Shown: positions 1-8,442 of the stretch, piece by piece | How the letters are laid out: the number at the start of each line of letters is the position of its first letter | Position numbering within the stretch: position 1 is the first letter of the stretch | Source of the DNA: a virus | Length of the DNA: 64,000 nt | Reading direction: 5' to 3' (one strand) | Virus record (IMG/VR): IMGVR_UViG_3300023174_005338 | Coordinates: 273,120-337,119 of that record | Made by a program: the position numbers and the translations under genes | The notes under the pieces: generated by a model | The model's input: the letters and a program-made list of their open reading frames with translations, nothing else | Told to the model about the DNA's origin: nothing | The model's database searches: none

Positions 1-444
1 AAAAACATCAACTACATCGGCAACTGCTTTCCGCACAACTATGCCGATGCCGGTGATTCAGCACGTGGCATGATGACTCTGACGTGGGGTCAAGAACCTG
101 TGTTCCATGCCTGGCCCGGGCAACCTCTTTACAAGGTGCTGAAACTCAGCCAGGTCATAGATTCAGCTCCGTCATTGTTGGCCGCCAACATGCATGTGCG
201 TGTGGAACTGGACATTGATATTTCGTATGAAGAAGCCAATTTCATCAAAGACACCTTTGTCAAGGATTACGATCTCAGAGAGATGGCCTTGATTCCAGTA
301 AAGAGCACCGCAGTAGATGCCGACATGGCGCCCGGAGAAGTCAAATTCGAAAGTGTGGATCAGATTGTAACCGATCAGATCACCAACATTGAAAGCGAAT
401 TCTATGATCCTAAATTATTGTTGAGGATATATCAATCCTTATAA
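1..444 (+). CDS. 47: gp47-like recombination nuclease subunit (C-terminal part)
   Basis: The reading frame is open from base 1, so the gene starts outside the window; 147 codons remain. In T4-like phages gp47 is the SbcD/Mre11-type nuclease that pairs with the Rad50-like gp46 in recombination-dependent replication and host DNA degradation. The visible part begins with NYIGNCFPHNYADAGDSARG, which resembles the end of the phosphoesterase domain (YIG...G.A.D.RG) followed by the small C-terminal capping domain. The phosphoesterase metal ligands lie upstream and cannot be seen. Identity rests on this pattern plus the gp46 gene 4.3 kb downstream on the same strand; in T4 the two are near neighbours, here a cassette separates them. 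Confidence 0.75.
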   Translation, partial: KNINYIGNCFPHNYADAGDSARGMMTLTWGQEPVFHAWPGQPLYKVLKLSQVIDSAPSLLAANMHVRVELDIDISYEEANFIKDTFVKDYDLREMALIPVKSTAVDADMAPGEVKFESVDQIVTDQITNIESEFYDPKLLLRIYQSL

Positions 445-447
445 ATA
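440..447 (+). promoter_or_regulatory. Late promoter of the metabolic cassette
   Basis: TATAAATA is the exact T4 late-promoter consensus. It overlaps the stop codon of gene 47 and lies 38 bases before the start of the ANL-ligase gene. No Shine-Dalgarno sequence is evident before that start. If active, it would let the cassette be expressed late, independently of the recombination genes around it. Confidence 0.5.
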
Positions 448-485
448 TTGGATTGTTGTAGCATCTTACATTTATTTTCATTACT

Positions 486-2012
486 ATGAGTCAACAAGTT
501 CTCTCTCGGCATCTTTTGTGTCCCGATTTGAAATTTTATCAACACAATTTCGACACCAACCAAACTGCGGTCTTTGACTACGACCAGTTCAGCCGCATGG
601 TAGATTATTGGAAATTTATGTTGGTTGAAAAATACAATGTTCAACACGGGCAAACCGTGATGATTGAATTTAATCTCACCAACATATACTATTTTACAGC
701 TATTTTTGCGGCCTGGGAACTGGGTCTCGTGCTCATAGTTGATTGGATTCATGCGTACAGCGAACAGGAATGTCACGGAAAAAGTTTTACCATACACGGA
801 CAAATAGATCACGCCATAGTTTACAGTGAACAACTAAATCCCAACAACAAGAAATTTTATCTAGAATGGGATGTGTATCGCACTCGTTTACACTGTCGTA
901 ATGTCATAACCGAAATAGATTTTAATAATTATGAAATTAAGGATCACAGTAAATTTGCGGAAATAGCTGAAACCGTTTACGCCAGGCCTGACAGCCAGGC
1001 CATTTGGACCGCAACCAGTGGTAGCACAGGCGATCCTAAACAACAACGCATAGACCACAGATCAGTGTTTCTACAGGCCAAACGATTAATCAATCACCTG
1101 AATTTTAAACCAGAGCAATCGGTACTTCATACTCACAATGTGCATCACGGTGCTAGTGCTTGCTATCATTTTTTACCCAGTCTGATGACTTCTACCAACC
1201 ATTATGTTATGAATTACGAGCATTGGAACGACACTCACAACAAACAATTGGCAGACTTTATTGAAAGTAGAAAGATAAACAAAATATTTTTGTACACGCC
1301 CGACAAGATCTTGGCTTATCTAAACTCTACTGATCCACTCCAGCATGAAGTAGAAATTACTACCTTGTATTTTTGCACCAAAGAAATTGTAAATTTAGCC
1401 AAAGAAAAAAATATCAAAGGCATTTATAGTGTGTTTGGTGACACAACCATTGCCTATGGGTTTTTGGTCAAGGTCGTAGATTTGCAACAGTCGTTAAACA
1501 CTTATGAACCCAGTTGTATAGGACCGCAACTAGACGATTTTTTTGATTTCAAGATTCAAGATGGTCATCTTTACATTCGAAGCAGTGGCTTAGGCAAAAC
1601 AGAGTGGCAGACCAGTAAAGACAATTTTGAACTGAAAGATAACAAATATTATTTCCTAGGGCGCGGAACCGATTACCGCATCAACGATGAATGGATCAAT
1701 CACAACGAAATTGAAAGCAGGATCAATGAACTGTTTACTATCGATCAAAAAGAAGGTGCTACCATAGTAATTGACAACGAAGAACAACAGGTTTATTTGG
1801 CTATATGGATTGAAAATCCGCAAGCCGAACTTGAATTTGATCGTTGGTTAGCACAACGTTATAAAACTGTGACTATCACAAAACGAGCACGAGACTTAAA
1901 CAAAAACGAATTCCTAGGGTCGAGAAAAGTCAGTCGGCAACTATTAAAGGAATACTTTAGATCCAAAGTCCAACGAATTTACAGTTTCACTGATCCTTGG
2001 ATATTATCTTAA
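486..2012 (+). CDS. ANL-superfamily adenylating enzyme (acyl/aryl-CoA ligase-like)
   Basis: A 508-residue AMP-forming ligase. The nucleotide-binding signature TSGSTGDPK lies near residues 176-184. Later motifs are recognisable: an A5-like FGDTT, an A7/A8 region GRGTDYRINDEWINHNEIE, and a C-terminal GSRKVSRQLL matching the A10 block, whose lysine (about residue 481) would catalyse adenylate formation. The enzyme therefore looks complete. Family members activate carboxylic acids as acyl-AMP and pass them to CoA or a carrier; the substrate cannot be read here. No carrier-protein domain is attached. It is first in a same-strand cassette with a solute-binding protein and a Rieske oxygenase, so an aromatic or related acid is a reasonable but unproven substrate. 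Highly unusual cargo for a T4-like phage. Confidence 0.8.
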   Translation: MSQQVLSRHLLCPDLKFYQHNFDTNQTAVFDYDQFSRMVDYWKFMLVEKYNVQHGQTVMIEFNLTNIYYFTAIFAAWELGLVLIVDWIHAYSEQECHGKSFTIHGQIDHAIVYSEQLNPNNKKFYLEWDVYRTRLHCRNVITEIDFNNYEIKDHSKFAEIAETVYARPDSQAIWTATSGSTGDPKQQRIDHRSVFLQAKRLINHLNFKPEQSVLHTHNVHHGASACYHFLPSLMTSTNHYVMNYEHWNDTHNKQLADFIESRKINKIFLYTPDKILAYLNSTDPLQHEVEITTLYFCTKEIVNLAKEKNIKGIYSVFGDTTIAYGFLVKVVDLQQSLNTYEPSCIGPQLDDFFDFKIQDGHLYIRSSGLGKTEWQTSKDNFELKDNKYYFLGRGTDYRINDEWINHNEIESRINELFTIDQKEGATIVIDNEEQQVYLAIWIENPQAELEFDRWLAQRYKTVTITKRARDLNKNEFLGSRKVSRQLLKEYFRSKVQRIYSFTDPWILS

Positions 2013-2047
2013 AATTATGAATACATTTGTTATCAAGGAAATTTAAA

Positions 2048-3025
2048 ATGACATTTATTACCAAAATTTTTGACGGCTCACAATCAGTAATAAAATTGTT
2101 GCTTGCAATTTTGTTGACGTGGGCAATTCCATCGTGGTCTGCAACATATCCATCGAAACCAGTGAAAATTATCATCAGCTTGCCGATAGGCAGTGGTCCA
2201 GATGCACAATTACGACGGGTGGCAGAAATACTGTCAGAAAAATGGAACCAACCTGTGGTTGTAGAAAATCGACCCGGAGCATCTGGAATAGTGGCCATGA
2301 ATCAAGTGGTAAATGAACCTGCCGATGGATATACATTAGGACTGTTTCACATGGGAGATATTGTGCCATTTCCTATTTTATACAACAACAACAAAGCTCT
2401 AGACAACCTAGTAGTACTGGCTCCATTTTTTACAGCAGACATGGCATTGTTTGTTAGCACCGGTGTTAAAAATCTTGAAGAGCTCAAACAACTTTTAAAA
2501 AGAAATCCCAATTATGGTTCCTGGGGAATAGGAAGCATACAGCATGTTGTCGGTGCAGAGTTTGTTAGTTTGTATGTTGATAATGCCACCCATATTCCTT
2601 ATCGAGACGGTAACTTGTTCACCGATGTAAGCACCAAAACATTGAGCTTTGGTTTTACTAGTCTGGGGTCTGGCAATGCTATGTATCGTGCTAACAAGAT
2701 TCATTATTTGGCCATTGCTACTGACCAACGGCACAAACAATTTCCTGATGTCCCGACTATTAGAGAACTAACTGGTAAAAAAATTGTGGCTCAGAGCTGG
2801 CTAGCATTCTTCGTAAAAAAAGGAATTCCTGATCCAGTCCGTCAACAAATAGAAAAAGATCTACGTGTAGCTATTGCAGATCAAAGAATGCAAGATTTTT
2901 TACTTGAAAATTATTTTATACCTCTCAACAACACAAGTTTAAATCAGTTTGTAAAACAAATTGAGCACGAACGTTCGGTTTACAAAAACAATCTTCAACG
3001 ACACAAAATCAGTCTTACGCAATGA
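2048..3025 (+). CDS. Bug/TctC-family periplasmic solute-binding protein
   Basis: 325 residues from the ATG at 2048, preceded by AAGGA at suitable distance; a TTG at 2027 is possible but less likely. Residues 1-30 form a signal peptide (hydrophobic LLLAILLTWAIP, then WSA). The mature N-terminus YPSKPVKIIISLPIG and the following VVENRPGASG are hallmarks of the Bug family, the extracytoplasmic binding proteins of tripartite tricarboxylate transporters, which bind carboxylates. No membrane subunits (TctA/TctB) are present, so it would have to serve a host transporter, much as phage-encoded PstS is thought to in cyanophages. Its stop overlaps the next start (ATGA), implying translational coupling. 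The family is greatly expanded in Burkholderiales, which hints at the host. Confidence 0.9.
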   Translation: MTFITKIFDGSQSVIKLLLAILLTWAIPSWSATYPSKPVKIIISLPIGSGPDAQLRRVAEILSEKWNQPVVVENRPGASGIVAMNQVVNEPADGYTLGLFHMGDIVPFPILYNNNKALDNLVVLAPFFTADMALFVSTGVKNLEELKQLLKRNPNYGSWGIGSIQHVVGAEFVSLYVDNATHIPYRDGNLFTDVSTKTLSFGFTSLGSGNAMYRANKIHYLAIATDQRHKQFPDVPTIRELTGKKIVAQSWLAFFVKKGIPDPVRQQIEKDLRVAIADQRMQDFLLENYFIPLNNTSLNQFVKQIEHERSVYKNNLQRHKISLTQ

Positions 3026-4290
3026 CCCATTACTGGCCCGATCAAAACACCAGCAGAATTCCCTATTGGGCCTATACCGACACTGATGTATATCAGCAAG
3101 AATTACAAAAAATTTGGTATGGACCGCATTGGTGTTATGTTGGGCTTGAATGCGAAATACCCAACACGAATGATTTCAAACTCGGCTGGGTAGGAGAGCG
3201 CGAAGTAATAGTTACTAGAGATCTAGATGGCATCCATGTGGTAGAAAATCGGTGCGCTCACAGAGGTGTTCGTTTTTGTCAAAAACAAACAGGAAATACC
3301 GAGAAATTTGTGTGTGCATATCATCAATGGAGGTACAATCTCAAGGGAGATCTTGTCAGTGTACCTTTTGAAAAAGGCGCACCCAAAAATGGAGAAATCT
3401 GTGGAGGCATGCCAGATAATTTTGACAAGCATAATCATGGGCTGGTAAAATTGCATGTGGCTGTTTTGCACGGAGTGATATTTGCCACGTTTGATGACAG
3501 TGTGTGTGGCATAGAACAATATTTAGGACCCGAAATACTGCCTTGGTTTGAAAGAACATTCAAAGGTCGGACACTGAAATTGCTAGGACATAATCGTCAA
3601 GAAATCAAAGGCAATTGGAAATTGATGATGGAAAACATCAAAGATCCTTATCACCCTGGTTTATTGCACACATGGTTTGTGACTTTTGGTTTGTTCAGGG
3701 CCGATCAATCCACAAGCAGAATGGTCATTGACAAAGAAGGACGTCATGCAGTCATGTTGAATCGTCGCAATCGTGGAATAGCCAACGAAGTAACCAAAGG
3801 AGTTGAATCGTTCAAGCCCAAAATGCAGTTGAACGATACTAGATTATTAGACATAGTCGAAGAGCCATGGTGGACTGTGCCAGACCCCAATGACCCCAAA
3901 CAACCCATCAACCCTACAAACTGCATGCAAACAATTTTTCCTAGCCTGATAATTCAACAACAGATCAACAGCATGAGCACACGACATATTGTGCCTCGCG
4001 GTCCCGGGTGTTTTGAATTTACCTGGACCCATTTTGCTTTTTCAGACGACTCAGAGGACATGATTCAACGCAGACTTAGACAAGCAAATCTTTTTGGACC
4101 AGCCGGATTTGTCAGCGCCGACGATGGTGAAGTGTTGGAGTTATCACAGCAAGGTTTTAATCAATGGCGCACAGATGGAGAATTACTGGTAGAATTAGGT
4201 GGGCCAGATTCTGGACAAACTACCGAGCACATGGTCACAGAAACTCTGATCAGGGGCATGTATAGATACTACAGAAAAATAATGGCATGA
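3022..4290 (+). CDS. Rieske aromatic-ring-hydroxylating oxygenase, alpha subunit
   Basis: 422 residues. The Rieske [2Fe-2S] ligands are C78-A-H80 and C98-A-Y-H101 (spacing as in ring-hydroxylating oxygenases). The catalytic domain carries NWKLMMENIKDPYHPGLLH: D208, H211 and H216 are the bridging aspartate and two iron ligands, and an acidic SADDGE near residue 366 could supply the carboxylate ligand. Length and the small partner gene resemble salicylate 5-hydroxylase-type enzymes (NagG/NagH) within the anthranilate/salicylate group; the exact substrate is inference. All metal ligands are intact. Ferredoxin and reductase are not in the window and would come from the host or elsewhere. It overlaps its neighbours by four bases at both ends. 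Confidence 0.92.
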   Translation: MTHYWPDQNTSRIPYWAYTDTDVYQQELQKIWYGPHWCYVGLECEIPNTNDFKLGWVGEREVIVTRDLDGIHVVENRCAHRGVRFCQKQTGNTEKFVCAYHQWRYNLKGDLVSVPFEKGAPKNGEICGGMPDNFDKHNHGLVKLHVAVLHGVIFATFDDSVCGIEQYLGPEILPWFERTFKGRTLKLLGHNRQEIKGNWKLMMENIKDPYHPGLLHTWFVTFGLFRADQSTSRMVIDKEGRHAVMLNRRNRGIANEVTKGVESFKPKMQLNDTRLLDIVEEPWWTVPDPNDPKQPINPTNCMQTIFPSLIIQQQINSMSTRHIVPRGPGCFEFTWTHFAFSDDSEDMIQRRLRQANLFGPAGFVSADDGEVLELSQQGFNQWRTDGELLVELGGPDSGQTTEHMVTETLIRGMYRYYRKIMA

Positions 4291-4760
4291 AGGATCTGGA
4301 ACTTAAATTTCAAATTGATCAACTAAATGCCTGCTATGGCGATGCGTTGGATCGACATGATTACAACACATGGATGAATTTTTTTGAAGAAGAATGTTTG
4401 TATTTGGTGCAAAGTCGAGAAAATTTTGATCGCAACTTGCCTCTTGCATTGATACGATTGGAAAGCCATCGTATGATGCAAGATCGAGTTTATGGTTGCA
4501 TGGACACAATTTTTCATCAAGAATATTATCAGCGTCATATAATTTCAGGTTGTGTGATTAGCAAAATAGAAAATAACAAAATTTTTACTAGAACAAATTA
4601 CACAGTTTTTAGAACCAAACCCACAGAATCTTCAGAAGTATTCAATGTTGGGTGCTATCACGATGTCTGGTCGCAACGACACACCGGGCCAAAGTTGGCT
4701 GAACGCAAATGTGTTTACGACAGCGAAATGATTTTGAATGCGTTAATATATCCAATTTAA
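4287..4760 (+). CDS. Ring-hydroxylating oxygenase, beta subunit
   Basis: 157 residues, starting inside the stop codon of the alpha-subunit gene (ATGA). The N-terminal pattern (acidic/aromatic YGDALDRHDYNTWMNFFEEE) and the central arginine- and tyrosine-rich segment match the NTF2/SnoaL-like beta subunits that pair with Rieske alpha subunits in alpha3beta3 oxygenases. The beta subunit is structural and contributes to substrate selection. Immediate coupling to a complete alpha subunit supports the call more strongly than the sequence alone. It is the last gene of the cassette; gp46 follows after 37 bases. Confidence 0.85.
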   Translation: MKDLELKFQIDQLNACYGDALDRHDYNTWMNFFEEECLYLVQSRENFDRNLPLALIRLESHRMMQDRVYGCMDTIFHQEYYQRHIISGCVISKIENNKIFTRTNYTVFRTKPTESSEVFNVGCYHDVWSQRHTGPKLAERKCVYDSEMILNALIYPI

Positions 4761-4780
4761 TAGTTTTTTTTCACATTCAA

Positions 4781-4789
4781 TGTTATACT
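4781..4789 (+). promoter_or_regulatory. Extended -10 promoter candidate before gp46
   Basis: TGTTATACT fits an extended -10 element (TGnTATAaT with one mismatch) and follows a T-rich stretch. The gp46 ATG lies 8 bases further on, so transcription would start next to the start codon. It would allow gp46 to be expressed early despite the late-promoter cassette upstream. No convincing -35 hexamer was found. Confidence 0.4.
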
Positions 4790-4797
4790 GAAAAACA

Positions 4798-6561
4798 ATG
4801 ATTCAAATAAAAAATCTCACAGTAAAAAACTTTATGAGCGTGGGCAACGCCACGCAAGGCATCGACTTTGATCGACGCGACTTGACACTTGTGTTGGGCG
4901 AGAACTTGGATCTTGGTGGCGACGGAAGCCGCAACGGCACAGGTAAAACTACTATAATCAATGCTCTTAGCTACAGCTTGTATGGGCAAGCATTAAGTAA
5001 CATCCGCAAGGACAACTTAGTCAACAAAACCAACAACAAAAACATGTTGGTCAGTTTGGATTTCAGTGTGGACGGCAAAGATTACCGGATTGAACGAGGC
5101 CGTAAACCCAACCTGCTGAGATTCTTTGTAAACAATCAAGAGCAAGTGGTCACAGACGAAGCACAAGGCGACAGCCGAGAAACACAGGATGCCATTGAAC
5201 ATACCTTGGGCCTCAGTCACGACATGTTCAAACACATTCTGGCACTCAACACTTACACAGAACCGTTTCTGAGTCTCAAAGCCACAGATCAAAGAACCAT
5301 CATTGAACAACTCCTGGGCATAACCATGCTGAGCGAGCGTGCCGATCGAATCAAAGAACACAACAGATCCACCAAAGAAGCCATACAGCAAGAAGAATTC
5401 CGTATTCGAGCTGTTCAAGAAGCCAATAAAAGGATAGAAGAACAGATTGAGGCTTTACGACGTAGACAGACATTATGGGTGACTAAACATGAAGAAGAGA
5501 TTACCAAACTCGAAACCGCGCTCGAAGAACTCAAAAAGATTGACATTGAAGCCGAGATTGCGGCCCACAAGGCGCACAAAGTATGGGATCAGAAGCGCAA
5601 GGACCTTAACGACCTGGCTGGACAGATCTCCCGCACGAAGCTTGATAAGGACCGCGAGAACAAAAGCATTGAGAAGCTTGGCAAGGAGATTGCGACACTT
5701 GAAGATCACACATGTCACACTTGCGGGCAGGCTTTCCACGACCATAAGCACCAACAGGTCCTGGCGGGTAAGCAGGCTGATCTGGCAAGAGCGCGAGAAG
5801 CGTGCCAAGAACATACACAGCTCCTTTCAGAACTCGAGACTGCCCACACAGCCTTGGGCACGTTAGGGCGACCACCTGCTATGTTCTATGATAGTGAAGA
5901 GGATGCCATACAACATCGTAGCAGCATGGCTGCCTTGCAAACTCAATTGACAAACAAACAGGCCGAAACAGATCCCTACGGCGAGCAGATAGCGGACATG
6001 CAAGGTCAGGCTTTGCAGGTAGTAAGCTATGACACACTCAATGAGCTGACCAGACTTCAGGAACATCAAGACTTCTTGCTCAAACTTTTGACCAGCAAGG
6101 ATTCATTCATACGCAAAAAAATCATTGAACAGAATTTGAGTTATTTGAATGCCAGACTCACACACTACCTGGATAGGATTGGCCTGCCGCATACCGTGGT
6201 GTTCCAGAACGATTTGACTGTGAGCATCGAGGAGCTGGGTCGTGAGCTGGACTTTGACAATTTGAGTCGTGGCGAACGCAACAGATTGATCTTGAGCATG
6301 AGCTGGGCCTTTCGTGATGTGTTTGAAAGCCTATACCAGCCCATCAATGTGCTGTTCATAGACGAAATGATTGATTCGGGCCTGGACACACAGGGTGTAG
6401 AAAATGCTCTTGCGTTGCTGAAGCACATGAGCCGCGAACGGCACAAGAGTATTTGGTTGGTCAGCCACAGAGATGAGCTAGCCGGAAGAGTTGAAAACAT
6501 ACTCCGAGTGGTCAAAGAAGGCGGCTTTACCAGTTACAACACGGATGTAGAAATTGCGTAG
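4798..6561 (+). CDS. 46: gp46-like recombination endonuclease subunit (Rad50/SbcC-like ATPase)
   Basis: 587 residues with SMC-type architecture: Walker A GTGKTT (K50) in the N-terminal ATPase lobe, a coiled-coil region around residues 190-430 interrupted by the zinc-hook CHTC (C306, C309), and a C-terminal lobe with signature LSRGERNRL and Walker B VLFIDEMIDSG (D522/E523). In T4, gp46 with gp47 resects DNA ends for recombination-dependent replication and packaging, and degrades host DNA. Length is close to T4 gp46. It lies downstream of the metabolic cassette instead of next to gp47. Its stop overlaps the following radical SAM gene. Confidence 0.95.
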   Translation: MIQIKNLTVKNFMSVGNATQGIDFDRRDLTLVLGENLDLGGDGSRNGTGKTTIINALSYSLYGQALSNIRKDNLVNKTNNKNMLVSLDFSVDGKDYRIERGRKPNLLRFFVNNQEQVVTDEAQGDSRETQDAIEHTLGLSHDMFKHILALNTYTEPFLSLKATDQRTIIEQLLGITMLSERADRIKEHNRSTKEAIQQEEFRIRAVQEANKRIEEQIEALRRRQTLWVTKHEEEITKLETALEELKKIDIEAEIAAHKAHKVWDQKRKDLNDLAGQISRTKLDKDRENKSIEKLGKEIATLEDHTCHTCGQAFHDHKHQQVLAGKQADLARAREACQEHTQLLSELETAHTALGTLGRPPAMFYDSEEDAIQHRSSMAALQTQLTNKQAETDPYGEQIADMQGQALQVVSYDTLNELTRLQEHQDFLLKLLTSKDSFIRKKIIEQNLSYLNARLTHYLDRIGLPHTVVFQNDLTVSIEELGRELDFDNLSRGERNRLILSMSWAFRDVFESLYQPINVLFIDEMIDSGLDTQGVENALALLKHMSRERHKSIWLVSHRDELAGRVENILRVVKEGGFTSYNTDVEIA

Positions 6562-7420
6562 AATACGAGTCTTACACATTGAACCCACCGACGTTTGTCA
6601 GGCTGCATGCCCGTTGTGTGCCCGAGAGACTGACCCAAACTTTAATAAAAGTTTAAAGCATCATCTCAGAGTAGAGCACATACAAAAACATTTTTCAGAA
6701 CAAGTAATTTCCAAACTGGATAAAATGTTCATGTGTGGCAATTATGGTGATCCGGCTGCAGGCTACTATACCATGGACATCTACAACCACTTTAGAAAAG
6801 TCAATCCAGAAATTGTGTTGGGTATGAACACCAATGGTGCTGTGCAAAGCACGTTCTTTTGGCATGCGTTGGGACGATTGTTCAATCAGCCCAAAGATTA
6901 TTGTGTGTTTAGCATAGACGGATTAGAGGATACCAATCACGTTTATCGTAAAAATGTCAATTGGGCCAAGCTAATGAGCAACGTTCAAGCCTACATTGCC
7001 GCAGGTGGAAGTGCCCATTGGGACATGCTGGTGTACAAACACAATCAACATCAAGTGGATGCTTGCCAGCAACTGGCTCGTGACATGGGATTCAAGTGGT
7101 TCCGTGCCAAGGTCAGCAAGCGTGGATTCACTGATCATTTAGAATTTCCCATCGGGTGGCAACCGCCTGCGGTCAAGGCGGGGCCCATCAAATGCCATGT
7201 GATTAATGAAAAAAGCATGTACATTGATGCGCAAGGTCGTGCCAGTGCCTGTTGCTGGCTTGGTGCCACGCAACAAGATTTTGTCAAAGATGATTTGGCA
7301 ACTGTAAAATTAACTTGGAAAACAGACACACCCAATCCGGTGTGTGTCAGTGCTTGTTCCACAAACAAAAATAAAACCGTATTCCAAGACCAATGGCAAC
7401 GCGAGGTACAACTGTGTTAG
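6554..7420 (+). CDS. Radical SAM protein (first of a tandem pair)
   Basis: 288 residues beginning at TTG; an in-frame stop lies two codons upstream and the next ATG falls after the cluster motif, so TTG is forced. The motif CQAACPLC (CX3CX2C) binds the [4Fe-4S] cluster that cleaves S-adenosylmethionine. A second cysteine-rich part at the C-terminus (MYIDAQGRASACCW, then CVSACS) looks like a SPASM/twitch auxiliary-cluster domain. Such proteins modify peptides or small molecules; the substrate is unknown. The start overlaps the end of gp46 by eight bases and the end overlaps the next radical SAM gene by 28 bases, so the three are probably co-translated. Confidence 0.8.
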   Translation: MRRIRVLHIEPTDVCQAACPLCARETDPNFNKSLKHHLRVEHIQKHFSEQVISKLDKMFMCGNYGDPAAGYYTMDIYNHFRKVNPEIVLGMNTNGAVQSTFFWHALGRLFNQPKDYCVFSIDGLEDTNHVYRKNVNWAKLMSNVQAYIAAGGSAHWDMLVYKHNQHQVDACQQLARDMGFKWFRAKVSKRGFTDHLEFPIGWQPPAVKAGPIKCHVINEKSMYIDAQGRASACCWLGATQQDFVKDDLATVKLTWKTDTPNPVCVSACSTNKNKTVFQDQWQREVQLC

Positions 7421-8424
7421 CCACCTGGCATTTTCATATCGAAATCAGTTCAAAGTGTACCCTGCGTTGCCCACGCTGTGCCAGACAAGAGGTTCCCGAC
7501 AGTTTAGTAAACACTGAACTGGATTTAGAATTTTTTAAAAGAAACTTTACCGCAGAGTTTGTTCTTGACAATGTAGAAAAGATCACATTTTGTGGTGACG
7601 ACGGTGATCCTATCTATGCTCACGACCTTATACCAGTGATTCAATACATCAAGTCAATCAAACCTGTTGAGATTGTAGTTGTCACAAATGGATCACACAA
7701 GAAACCAGAATGGTGGCGTGAACTTGGTGGCGTGCTTAGTGAGCAAGATACTGTACACTTTAGCATCGACGGTTGGGACTACCCAAGCAACAATCTGTAT
7801 CGTGTCAACAGTGATTTCAACAGTATTGTCGACGGAATCACTGCACTACGATCAACCTCTGAGTGCCACCTTGTGTGGGCTGCCATTGTCTTTGGGTTCA
7901 ATGAACACCAACTGGGCGCTATGAAAAATCATGCACGTTTGCTAGATATGGATGTATTTCAACTTACCAAGAGCACCAAGTTTGGCTCCGTTTATCTCTC
8001 CTACGGTCCAATCGATGAGCTAGAGCCCAGCCGGCCGTTTGTCAGCAGTTCACACAGATTTGAGAGAGATGTTACACCGATAAGCTCGCGTGGACTCAAT
8101 TCACAGACAAACACCAAGAACATACAATTATACAAATCTGCTGTAGAGATCAACGGTGTAAAACCCCTGTGTGAAATTGGCAACAAAGGACTTTATATTG
8201 ACGCCCAAGGTAGATTATTCCCTTGCTGTTGGGTAGCAAACCGCTACAGTCACAATTCAGAATGGAAAGCTATTGCTAACAAATTTGATTTGAATCGTCG
8301 CACACTGGCCGACGCTGTAACTGACGATTTTTGGTCAACAACATTTAAAACCTTTGGGTGGCAAGAGTGCCAGACTAAGTGTGTAGCGAGCAGGGTAAAT
8401 GAAAAATATGCAACTGAGTGGTAA
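7393..8424 (+). CDS. Radical SAM protein (second of a tandem pair)
   Basis: 343 residues. The N-terminal CTLRCPRC is a radical SAM CX3CX2C motif. The C-terminal half contains LYIDAQGRLFPCCW, closely matching the equivalent segment of the preceding gene, so the two are probably diverged duplicates with SPASM/twitch-type auxiliary sites. The middle part, including FCGDDGDPIYAHDLIPVIQYI and FSIDGWD, follows the usual radical SAM barrel pattern. It overlaps the upstream gene by 28 bases. No candidate peptide substrate with a clear leader was recognised nearby. Function is unassigned beyond the enzyme class. Confidence 0.8.
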   Translation: MATRGTTVLATWHFHIEISSKCTLRCPRCARQEVPDSLVNTELDLEFFKRNFTAEFVLDNVEKITFCGDDGDPIYAHDLIPVIQYIKSIKPVEIVVVTNGSHKKPEWWRELGGVLSEQDTVHFSIDGWDYPSNNLYRVNSDFNSIVDGITALRSTSECHLVWAAIVFGFNEHQLGAMKNHARLLDMDVFQLTKSTKFGSVYLSYGPIDELEPSRPFVSSSHRFERDVTPISSRGLNSQTNTKNIQLYKSAVEINGVKPLCEIGNKGLYIDAQGRLFPCCWVANRYSHNSEWKAIANKFDLNRRTLADAVTDDFWSTTFKTFGWQECQTKCVASRVNEKYATEW

Positions 8425-8442
8425 AATGATAAATTATAGTCC

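Noticed and set aside
432-833. Minus-strand frame over the ANL gene start
   Set aside because: It overlaps two strong plus-strand genes and the late promoter and has no recognisable domain.
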